Part shown: positions 55,419-64,000 of the stretch, in pieces
Numbering within the stretch: position 1 is the stretch's first letter
How the letters are laid out: every line of letters begins with the position of its first letter
Source of the DNA: Trissonchulus latispiculum
Lineage: Eukaryota; Nematoda; Enoplea; Enoplida; Ironidae
Length of the DNA: 64,000 nucleotides
NCBI GenBank assembly: GCA_030248195.1
Contig: JASAND010028163.1
Coordinates: 1 to 64,000, forward strand
Direction: 5' to 3'
The notes under the pieces: model-generated
Databases searched by the model: none
Told to the model about the DNA's origin: nothing
The model's input: the letters and a program-made list of their open reading frames with translations, nothing else
Translations under genes and position numbers: made by a program

Positions 55419-56606
55419 CTATAGTACGACCAAAAAATGTGTGTACAAACTTCGACCGTTTATAGCAGATTAACCTTTGGAGCAAACCCCAACAATGTAT
55501 ATATTTTTAGAATCGTCAGGAACTCGAGATTTCGAAAATCCGGAAAATTCCGGAATTCCGGGTTTCATTCACGGAAAATCTAAACTTTTTAGTTTTTCGC
55601 CAAATTTTTATCGCAATCAAAATTTTGTTTTCACGATCGCATAGAGCTGGTCCTGCTGCGTATTTTTGCTCTTACAAGTTTTTCACGAAAATGCACCCAG
55701 TTTCCGGAATTCCGGGTTTTCAAAATTTCCGGATTTTAAAAATTTTCTCCAATACCCACAAGATGGGTATCGTTCGAAAGCTCTTATCGTGCTGAACAAC
55801 TTTTGTAATAGAATGAACTCTTGAAAATGTACATATTTCCCGGAATTCGAGAAAACAGGATTTCCGTGATTTTCCGGATTTTAAAACTTTTCTCCAATGC
55901 CCCACAATATGGGTATCATTCGAAAGCTCTTGATGAGCTGAACAAATCTTGTGATAGAACCAATGTCTGAAAATGCACCAAATTCCCGAAATTCACGAAT
56001 TCCGGATTTCACTCTAGCTTAGAAGGTTCTAGCGAATTCCGAGAACTGGGCTCATTTCTGCGAGTTGCTTTTATTACAAGATTTGTTCAGCTCGTCAAGA
56101 GCTTTTGAATGATACCCATATTGTGGGGTATTGGAGAAAATTTTTAAAATCCGGAAAATCACGGAAAATCCTGTTTTCTCGAATTCCGGGAAATGTGTAC
56201 ATTTTCAAGAGTTCATTCTATTACAAAAGTTGTTCAGCTCGATAAGAGCTTTCGAATGATACCCATCTTGTGGGTATTGGAGAAAATTTTTAAAATCCGG
56301 AAATTTTGAAAACCCGGAATTCCGGAAACTGGGTGCATTTTCGTGAAAAACTTGTAAGAGCAAAAATACGCAGCAGGACCAGCTCTATGCGATCGTGAAA
56401 ACAAAATTTTGATTGCGATAAAAATTTGGCGAAAAACTAAAAATTTTAGATTTTCCGTGAATGAAACCCGGAATTACGGAATTTTCCGGATTTTTGAAAT
56501 CTCGAGTTCCTGACGATTCTAAAAATATATACATTGTCGGGGTTTGCTCCAAAGGTTAATCTGCTATAAACGGTCGAAGTTTGTACATTTTTTGGTCGTA
56601 CTATAG
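55419..56606. mobile_element. Long foldback element, Tc1/mariner-like (TA target)
   Basis: The 1188-bp element is one near-perfect palindrome with arms of about 590 bp. Its tips CTATAGTACGACC and GGTCGTACTATAG are flanked by TA on both sides. Each arm repeats the motif family TTCCGGAATTCCGGG and CGAAAGCTCTT(A/G)AT. No coding sequence is present. Confidence 0.85.
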
Positions 56607-56761
56607 TAAATACTATAAATACTAAAATGCGACCAGTAAATACAGTATTACCGAATACACAAACTATTACGAAATATACATTGTATAAGCAGAGGTAGGT
56701 CGAAGCAATGATTCAATGCGCTAAAGATATTGTTTCTAGAATGAACACATGTTTTGTTTAG

Positions 56762-56860
56762 GTAAAAGAAGTAAGACTCCCTTTTCCACGTGAAAACTGC
56801 CAGTACAATTTTATCAGGAAATATGCCCATCTTCAAACTGAGTCCAGTTATTCTACAGAA
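56762..56860 (+). CDS. DEG/ENaC channel gene, exon with LPFPRENC motif
   Basis: Acceptor CATGTTTTGTTTAG and donor ACAGAA|GTAGGA enclose 33 in-phase codons: VKEVRLPFPRENCQYNFIRK, ending SSYSTE. It matches the (L-P-x-P-x3-C ... Y-S) step of the family. Joined to the next exon it gives YSTEQCYMSC, the conserved Y-S-x3-C-x3-C pattern. Confidence 0.8.
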
Positions 56861-57059
56861 GTAGGATTCTATAACTCTTATCCTTTCATGCATTTCGTTA
56901 GTTATAAGAATGAACACTGTTTGAGCGAAAGAAAGTCAGTGTTGCGCTGGCAAGTGCATCAACAGTTGTACTAAACTTGGCAACATATAGTTATATGTAG
57001 CTGCCAATTTGGCAGATCAATATCGGATAAACTGTCTTATATATTTATTTCCATTTTAG

Positions 57060-57183
57060 CAGTGCTATATGTCCTGCTATCAGTTGGCAACTTTGCAAAC
57101 CTGCAACTGTTTTGACGCCAGAATCAATGTTGCAGACACTATCAGCTCTAACTACGAGCCATGCATAGCCAACATGTCGAAGT
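57060..57183 (+). CDS. DEG/ENaC channel gene, cysteine-rich exon
   Basis: Acceptor TTTCCATTTTAG and donor AAGT|GTAAGT; phase 0 to phase 1. The product QCYMSCYQLATLQTCNCFDA ends with EPCIANMSK. It carries the C-x3-C-x8-C-x-C cysteines of the thumb disulfide ladder. Confidence 0.82.
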
Positions 57184-57622
57184 GTAAGTCATGGCAGATG
57201 CAAATTATGTATGCAAAGGAAGGACAGTACCTTCCTGCTTCATGTAGTAATCTGTTAATGACGTGAAAAACAGTTTATTGGCTACAGAGAAGAGCCCAAT
57301 AACGAATAGCTTAGCGGTGGTTCACTGAAGTCTAAAGTCTAAATCCCAGAAAACAGTCTATATATATGTCGTAGTCACATAGTGTAATTGGGCACTTCAT
57401 GAAATGTCAGATAATTTCTGACTTTTCATGAAGTGTCAGACACATAGTGTAATAATTTGTTGAATATGTTTATTACACTATCTGTCAGGTCATTTCTGAC
57501 TTTTCATGAAATGCCAATTCCTCTAATGATACATAGTGAAATCCAGCAGTACACGTAATTTGAACAAAGTTTCCATTATTTGTGACGTAATAGACACAGT
57601 TATAATTGTCAAACAGAAGCAG

Positions 57623-58280
57623 TAGGGCGTTTCACAAAGGGCTCCTAAATCTAGCTCCTAAGTCCCCCTCTTATGAGCAGCTTACGAGCAATGTATGAGC
57701 GGCTCCTAAACTGTTTCACAAAGCTCCTCTTAAACTGCTCCTAGACACTCGCTCATAACCCGCTCATAGCGCCTTTGTCTTAACATTCTAAGTGCTTTCA
57801 TGCTGGGAACTTATGAGCTGTGCTGGAAAATTTATGAGACAAAAAGTAAAATTGCTTTATATTATATATTCACTTACCTATATGATAGAAAATAGAACAT
57901 TTAAATCGAACATTCTCAATTTTAAAGGTTAGAATAAATGTTTCTTATTTTTTTGACAAAGTAATGACGAAGTTCTACATATTTATTATTATCTATTTTT
58001 ACTAAATATTCAGCAGTTGAAGCCGATAAAATGACTAAACGCTTTTACAGAACTTATCTGGGAGGAATGCAATACATTGCAACGTTATCTTAGCTAAATA
58101 TTTCAACAATTAGCAGTTGAGAGTGAGTTATGAGCCCGATTTTGGGCTCTTAGCTTTAAGAGCCGATTTAGGAGGTCTCTTAGTTTAGGAGCTCTTTGTG
58201 AAACACCTTTCTCCTAACTTTCCTCATAAGTAGCAAACTTAGGAGCTCTTATCGCTATGAGCCCTTTGTGAAATGCCCCA
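57623..58280. mobile_element. Non-autonomous DNA transposon with GGCTCCTAA repeats
   Basis: The left end TAGGGCGTTTCACAAAGGGC is matched by TGGGGCATTTCACAAAGGGC read inward from the right end. GAGCTCCTAAA/TTTAGGAGC-type repeats cluster inside both ends. The TAGGG start and subterminal arrays recall hAT elements. No clear target duplication was found. Confidence 0.6.
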
Positions 58281-58669
58281 CAAATTGTTACATTGGGAAA
58301 ACATTAGTAAGTACGTGATCGTGCTACACTTGCAAGGAATTAGCACCAGTATTAAAATAAACTAATTAATAAGAAAACAAACTAGTGACGTATATCCATA
58401 GAAATGTAAATTATGCTATCAATGAAGCATATTGTAAGTTAAAAAACAACACATAAAATGAGTAATTTTAAAAAGGATATAGTGTAAAATATAACCTATT
58501 ATTCAGATTCTACCTACTCAAAGTATTCCTATGTATTGGTTATTAGTTATGAATATCTTCTTAACTTAGTGACATTTCAAAAATAAATATATAGTCTTTC
58601 TTCATTCTAAAACGTTGACAATTACTTAGTCACTTAACACAGCGTAAACGGTATGATCTATTTTCTTAA

Positions 58670-59670
58670 GGTGCTGGTTTCCTTTTGGCTATTTTTTACT
58701 CATACGACTTTAATCCTTTACGTAAATAGCTAAAACTTGCTAAATAACCTATTTCTGTGCTCTTTAACATTCTGGGACCAGTCCCGGATTTTTAGGCCAA
58801 AAGATAAGAAAGTTTTGGTTTTAGGCCTTAGGCTTCCAGTAGGTAGACCAGATACGGGATTGGTTGTTAAGGCTGGAAAGAGGACACAAAAATGAATGTT
58901 TTTGCTTTCACAACCTTTGAACTTTCTCCAGTGGTTAAGTCAGTACAATCAAAAAACCATTTTGAGGGTCAAAAAATGGCCATTTTCGAGGAAATCAATT
59001 TTTTCACAATTACTGCCAAACCTTGCGAACAATTTTGTTCCATTTATACTCGATACAGCGTCCAAATGCACATTTGATGAATCCCTATTAGCCGCACTTT
59101 ATTGCTTTCAGCTGGAGATTTGGCCGGAAAACTACTTTGGCAAAACATCCGTTATTTTGTTTTGAACATCGATTTCTCAAAAACTACTTTCTTTCTTTCT
59201 AGATTCCGGAGATTTTCGGCAAAATAGAAATTCGTACTATTGCGGAGGATCGTTTTTCTTGGTTTTGGCTAAAACTGTCACAGTTTCGAGAAAATTTAGT
59301 GCAAAGTTTAAGAATTTAGTGCTTCCGTGCATTCTACGAATTTCCTCAACCGTTGAGTGATACTAAGCAAAACCACAAAAAGCTTCCCTCGGCCCATATG
59401 TCCTCTCTATGATAGCGCATAAAGAAATTTTGTCTGGTTCCACAGTTTTGAAAAAATCAATGTTCAAAAATGTTTGGTCTGTACTTAGCCGTTATGTCAG
59501 AAAATTTCTGCTAATATTTTGCGAATTTTGCTGGTTTCGTAAGCTCATGTGATTTTCTTGATTCTAAACTTTAAAATGATTTATAAAGCTCTGTCAACTC
59601 CCAAAATTGCGGAAGTTATAGCGTTTTAAGAAATCACCACAAAAGCACTGCACAAGAGGATACCACCACC
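58670..59670. mobile_element. TTAA-target DNA transposon, copy 2
   Basis: TTAA at 58666-58669 and 59671-59674 flank the element. Its ends are GGTGCTGGTTTCC and (inverse) GGTGGTGGTATCC. It is the same family as 31118-32123, with the same internal blocks in the same order. No transposase. Confidence 0.75.
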
Positions 59671-60212
59671 TTAAACAAATATTCTGTTTCTACTTTGACT
59701 GTTGTAACGGGGTCTATTTACATCATATACAAGTAAGTAAATGTGAACTACTTTCAAAAAAGTATCTGAGGGATTTCACTATGTGTCAATAGAGGCAATG
59801 ACACTTCATGAAAAGTCTGAAATGACCTGACAGATAGTGGAATACGGTGGTCAACGTATTATTACACCATGGGCCAGTTTCATAAAAGTTGTCGAGTCTG
59901 CGAGTCGTCGAACAGCCATTTGCTCGCAGTATGTTATCTCTTCGGTATTAAAAACTAAACAGTAGTCATCGAGATTTAATTTCTGTTCGGTGCAATTTGT
60001 AGGACAATGTAAAATAGTTCCACGGTCGAAATATTAAGCTTTTAAAATTTTTTTAAATTTGTCGAGTAAAATTATTACATTGAAAATTTCTCGAGTAAAA
60101 TTTAACTAGCGAACTCGACTCGAAAACTAGCAGTATTTTTCAACAGTATTCTCGTTTCAGGAGCACAAGTCACAGATATTTCCAGCGTAGAGCAGCTACT
60201 CGACTCGGCTGA

Positions 60213-61525
60213 GTCCCACTTTAGCACCTTTGACCCTGTTGTGCCCTTTTTGAGTCTCACTTTAGCACCAGTCTCACCTTAGCACCTTGAGTCCCACTTT
60301 AGCACCGATGGGCCTACAGTAAGAAATTTCTCCCTTATAAAATTTTGACCTTACAGTACGTCATGTGAGTAAGTACTATATAAGTGAGTATATACATGTA
60401 TATACAGTACGTAATTAGGAGAAATTTAAGACAAACTACCAGAATTTTAAGTATTGCAAGAAAATTTCCGAAAATTAGACTGTACAGAATTAATACAAAT
60501 ACAAAGGCGTGTAAGTAAGTGCGTAAGTGCATTAATGTGAATTTCATATGTTGTGATGGCCGTTGCCGACTTTGGTCCTGTTAGATTTGGTCTATCACAG
60601 TTTGGAAAAGACATTATTTTGTGGAATAGAGAAGATGCCATAGATTCTGTTTATCAATTTTCCAAGAAAAAATCTGGAATCACATCTATTTGGAAATGCA
60701 TTCAATGTGATAAACTAAAGGTAAGAGATTTAATCAACTACTTAAATTTAACTATATACTACTTACTTTGCAGAAGCATGCATACCAACACATGAATGTC
60801 ATAATTGCTGGAGCTAATATGAATCTTTTTTCTCTGAGCTTTCTCAGGTATATAGCGCAGTTTGCTTTAAGTAGGACTCAAGTAAACTTGTCTTAATATT
60901 TTGAAAAAACAAAATATTGTAAAGATTTGTGTTAAATCTTAAAAGTTTTAAAATAAATTACATTTTAAAAGCAGGTACGGACCCGGGAACTTATGTCTGG
61001 AAGAACCCCGATAAATCGCGCCCAAGTTTATATCCAAAATGACTTAAATATAACTACATCCAAAACAGCGTTTCAGGAATTTTGGAATGGGCTCGACGTG
61101 AATGATCCCGAGTTTGCGGCAATGATGGACAATGAAATTTTGAGATATTTGGACTCCATGCAGCATCTCATTGGTTGAAATCTCAGTAAATTTGTCATCT
61201 AAATCTTAAGTTTGTCTGTTTATTTTCTTGTTATTGTCTTTATTTCATAATTGTTTGTTTGTTTGTTTACTTGCTTGTTTGTTTTTATCTTCGTTTGCTT
61301 ATGAATTGTTTGTTGTTAACTGAATTTATATATGCTTTTCTGTTAATTGTTACGTTTTCCCAAAGTGTAACTGTCATATAAAGTGAAAGAACAAATCTAC
61401 CGTAACCCTTGTCATGTGGTGCTAAAGTGAGACTCTAGGTGCTAAAGTGGGAATGAAATAGTACAAACCTTCATGACCTTTTTATTTAAAGAGGTGCTAA
61501 AGTGAGACTGGTGCTAAGGTGGGAC
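60213..61525 (+). mobile_element. DNA transposon with TTAGCACC repeats and a zinc-finger-like gene
   Basis: The ends are GTCCCACTTTAGCACC and (inverse) GTCCCACCTTAGCACC. Both ends carry further AGTCTCACTTTAGCACC-type repeats. A small split reading frame lies between them. No full transposase was found, and no target duplication was recognised. Confidence 0.6.
60556..61178 (+). pseudogene. Split zinc-finger-like gene inside the nested transposon
   Basis: Exon 1 (60556-60720, ATG start, donor AAG|GTAAGA) encodes MAVADFGPVRFGLSQFGK and ends SIWKCIQCDKLK. Exon 2 (60774-60847, acceptor TTACTTTGCAG) adds KHAYQHMNVIIAG, giving a W-x-C-x2-C ... H-x4-H arrangement reminiscent of a worn FLYWCH-like finger. 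A third open piece (60976-61178, with RAQVYIQNDLN and FQEFWNGLDVND, ending MQHLIG) follows an acceptor, but its frame does not match exon 2. Either an exon boundary is misjudged or the gene is broken. Confidence 0.35.
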
Positions 61526-61666
61526 CTAATCCTCGACTCGACAACTCGACAAAGGTTTATGAAACTAATCCCATGTGTCTGCCACTTCATGAAAAGTCAG
61601 GAATTATCATGTTAGGAATCATCATGAAGTGCCCAATTACACTATGTTACTACGACATATACACAC

Positions 61667-61669
<3 letters not shown>

Positions 61670-61709
<40 letters not shown>
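61670..61709. repeat. (AT)n microsatellite
   Basis: About 20 AT units lie directly beyond the right tip of the foldback element. Confidence 0.9.
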
Positions 61710-61712
<3 letters not shown>

Positions 61713-61802
61713 TGGCTTACATCCCAGTGTGATTTCTGCTGGCATTCAGATGTAACTGACTTCTGAATGAGATGTGAGCTGGACTGTAAGTGAAGATATA
61801 AA

Positions 61803-62814
61803 TGTTACGGGCGGATGAGCAAATTGGACACTTCTGAAAGTGTCCAGACAGATAGATAAATTATGCAAGTGCGCAGACAGATAGATTAATTTTTACAATT
61901 ATCACATTCTCTCCGGACAGATGAGTAAATTATCTATGTGTCCAGAGCAGGGTTGGACACATGCGTAAATTTTTGAACTATGAACTGATTGTGCAATATA
62001 TTTGTGTTTATAGAAGTTTTTAACTTTATCATTATTTTTTACATCATTTTTATAAAAGTTTATGCATAGTTCTATTAAAGCTTGAATTTATGTTTTATTA
62101 CTTTATGCTTTAATAATTTTTAAAACTCATTCGTTCTTGTTAACTTTATGCAAATTTACTATATTGCTCCGACTTATTCATTGTTATTGAATTCATTTAT
62201 TTGCTAGTAATTATAACTATTTTATGTACTTAATTGTGAACGACATGTTGGTGTTGTTTTAACGTAATTTAAAATGTAAGCCAAAAGGAGAAATTAAACT
62301 AATCAAATTTACGTACATAATTACAATTAATAAGAGATTAAAAAACTAAATATTCACTAATCTAATACATATAATATAAATATCTAGTACCCAATATTTA
62401 GTTTTTAAGCTAGAGGGGATATAACTATTTACTTTTTAATCTCTTATTAACTGTAATTATGTACGTAAATTTGATTAGTTTTAATTTCAGCTTTGGCTTA
62501 CATTTTAAATTAGCATAAGCTAATAAAACATAAATTCAAGCTTTATAACTATGCAAAACTTTTATAAAAATGATGTAAAAAATAATGACAAAGTCAAAAA
62601 CAGCTATAAACACAAATATATTGCACAATTGGTTCATAGTTTAAAAATTTACGCATGTGTCCAACCCTGCTCTGGACACATAGATAATTTACTCATCCGT
62701 GCAGACAGAATGCGATAATTGTAAAAATTTATCTATCTTTCTGCGCACATGCATATTTTATCTATCTGTCTGGACACTTTCAGAAGTTTCCAATTTACTC
62801 ATCTGCCCGTAACA
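61803..62814. mobile_element. Long foldback element with TGTTACGG ends
   Basis: Tips TGTTACGGGCGGATGAG and (inverse) TGTTACGGGCAGATGAG begin arms of about 450-500 bp that pair through most of their length. GACAGATAGATAAATT-type repeats lie near both ends. The flanks GATATAAA and TATATAAA agree at 7 of 8 bases, compatible with an 8-bp target duplication. No coding sequence. Confidence 0.8.
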
Positions 62815-62915
62815 TATATAAACTGACATTAACACGTTCTGGAAATAAAAGCATTATATATAGCGCTATATATGCATATATATACATACATTTCATTATA
62901 TAACATTTTTTCTAG

Positions 62916-63000
62916 GGCCATGCGTCTGGTACAAAGTGGGTTCATTTTACAACAGCACTGCCAATTGGTACAACCAGTGTGAATGCCCTACACCTTGCGA
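62916..63000 (+). CDS. DEG/ENaC channel gene, exon with CECPTPCEY motif
   Basis: Acceptor AACATTTTTTCTAG and donor TGCGA|GTATAC; the first two bases complete the Trp codon opened at 57183. The product PCVWYKVGSFYNSTANWYNQ, then CECPTPCE, matches the final extracellular C-x-C-P-x-P-C step before the post-cysteine strands and TM2. It has one possible N-glycosylation site (NST). The remaining exons, with the second membrane segment and selectivity filter, must lie beyond the window. Confidence 0.8.
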
Positions 63001-63070
63001 GTATACACAGTAATCATTTCGTTGTTGATTTTAAGAGAGTTCAGCAACATAATATTTTGGCGCACTGGAA

Positions 63071-64000
63071 ATGGCAAGAGTTGTTGGTACTCTTGATACC
63101 TTTCAACCGGATTTGGAACAATGGAGTTCTTATCTGGAAAGAATGCAGCAATGCTTTGTGGCAAATAATATAGAACAGGACAATAAACAGAAAGCAACTT
63201 TCCTAAGTTCTGTTGAAATGACCACATATGGATTGCTGAAGAATCTATGCGCACCCCAGCTTCCAGCCGATAAAACATTTGATGAATTGACTCAGTTATT
63301 GTCCAGTTACTATGAGCCTCAACCGCTTATTGTAGCTGAACGATACAAGTTCAATCGCCGGGATCAAAGACCTGATGAAAGTGTTTCAGCTTTCATGGCC
63401 GAACTCCGTAAGCTTGCATCTCACTGTAATTTTGGGATGTTCCTTGAAGAAGCTTTACGATATCGTCTAGTTGCAGGTCTACATGATGAAGCTATGCAGA
63501 AAAGTCTGTTAGCGGAAAGAGAGTTGCCTCAACAAAGAGCGATTGACCTATCTTTGTCGATGGAAACTGCCAAAATGAATGCAAAAGAACAGTCTTCAAA
63601 GCCCACAACAGTTTCTGAAGCCCACAAAGTTGCTTCCAGACCAACTAAGAAGAACTTTCAGAAAATTCAGGTATGTTTCCGATGTAAGAAGAATAACCAT
63701 ACCTCTGAACCGTGTAGATTCAAAGAAGCGAATTGTCACAAGTGCGGTAAAAGATGACATATCGCTGCTGCATGCTTATCAAAGCCTAGGCCATCCAAAG
63801 TCCCCAAGCATATTGAAGAATGCAAAGATGAATCTGATCAATCCGCTAAAGAAAAACAAGATTTTCTTCCTTCATACACTATCAACGTGGTGAAAACACC
63901 TAATCCCATTTGGATTGACACAAAGACAATGTTCCACTGAAAATGGACTTGGTCACAGGGGCAGCCGTGTTAATCATTCCGAAGGCTTTGTGGAAAAAGA
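63071..64000 (+). pseudogene. gag: Gypsy-type gag-pol start, broken by stop codons
   Basis: An ATG preceded by a TTTTGGCGCACTGGAAATGG leader opens a Gag of 228 codons: MARVVGTLDTFQPDLEQW, then LSSYYEPQPLIVAERYKF and RLVAGLHDEAMQKSLL. CCHC knuckles follow (CFRCKKNNHTSEPC and CHKCGKR). The frame is cut by a TGA in the second knuckle, where a Gly codon would be expected, and continues beyond it (HIAAACLSKPRP). A protease-like LVTGAAVLIIP, with the active-site Asp replaced, appears near 63950. No 5' LTR fits between the exon ending at 63000 and the Gag start, so the copy is truncated as well as mutated. It runs off the window. Confidence 0.7.

Larger units (their letters stand above)
59871..61572. 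mobile_element. DNA transposon with GTCGAGTCG subterminal repeats
   Basis: The left end GGGCCAGTTTCATAAAAG and the right end (read inward) GGGATTAGTTTCATAAAC are followed by TTGTCGAGT repeats. It sits inside the foldback element and contains the element at 60213-61525. Confidence 0.6.
57364..61660. mobile_element. Foldback element split by nested insertions
   Basis: The left tip ATATGTCGTAGT-CACATAGTG and the right tip (read inward) ATATGTCGTAGT-AACATAGTG are followed by matching GTAATTGGGCACTTCATGA. Arms about 180 bp long (57364-57545) pair with 59770-59870 and 61573-61660. The intervening 57.6-61.6 kb holds three unrelated elements, so the original foldback was interrupted more than once. 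It lies in the DEG/ENaC intron 57184-62915. Confidence 0.65.

Overview
The window is eukaryotic and almost certainly from an invertebrate animal. The evidence is a split host gene of the animal-typical DEG/ENaC (degenerin/ASIC-like) channel family, an intact-looking Maverick/Polinton element, and a dense, nested population of DNA transposons, gypsy fragments, a SINE and microsatellites. The species cannot be named from the sequence.

Host gene. Nine plus-strand exons between 13297 and 63000 fit a single DEG/ENaC channel gene. They encode, in order, the first membrane segment with the FPGVTVCTYNP motif, the finger region, the paired-cysteine KLCSLANTEC and GECYGMN motifs, the thumb region, and the cysteine pattern ending CECPTPCEY. 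All splice phases agree from exon to exon. The N-terminal cytoplasmic exon(s) were not found, and the second membrane segment lies beyond the right edge. Introns of up to about 23 kb are filled with mobile elements. One more plus-strand exon, at 19906, resembles a C-type lectin domain and does not fit the channel reading frame.

Polinton. A 14.4-kb element (37774-52146) with roughly 310-bp terminal inverted repeats sits inside the channel intron 37521-52335. All twelve of its genes run leftward: protein-primed DNA polymerase with N-terminal zinc fingers, a one-pass membrane protein, a zinc-finger/NADAR protein, packaging ATPase, two small conserved proteins, chromodomain integrase, a probable penton (minor capsid) protein, a basic small virion-type protein, major capsid protein, adenovirus-type protease, and a TATA-binding-protein (TBP)-like protein. 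Six genes from 44077 to 39513 overlap or abut at start/stop codons like a bacterial operon, and the last two overlap each other. The NADAR and TBP-like genes are the most unusual cargo. A long hairpin close to a TATA box lies in the left end, and the polymerase gene appears to have two extra 5' exons.

Other mobile DNA. Several hAT-like non-autonomous elements carry subterminal satellite arrays: GGGCC at 8439-9017, TTTCAG at 18282-19479 and GGCTC at 28760-29954. The first and third have exact 8-bp target duplications. A MULE with a 9-bp target duplication (33162-35218) retains the two ends of a transposase whose core is deleted. A head-to-head array of 338-bp units made of serial small hairpins (26441-28571) is bounded by a 15-bp direct repeat. 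Two copies of a 1-kb TTAA-target element, several long foldback elements (55419-56606, 57364-61660, 61803-62814), a tRNA-derived SINE, a LINE tail, rearranged gypsy fragments and CA-repeat arrays account for much of the rest.
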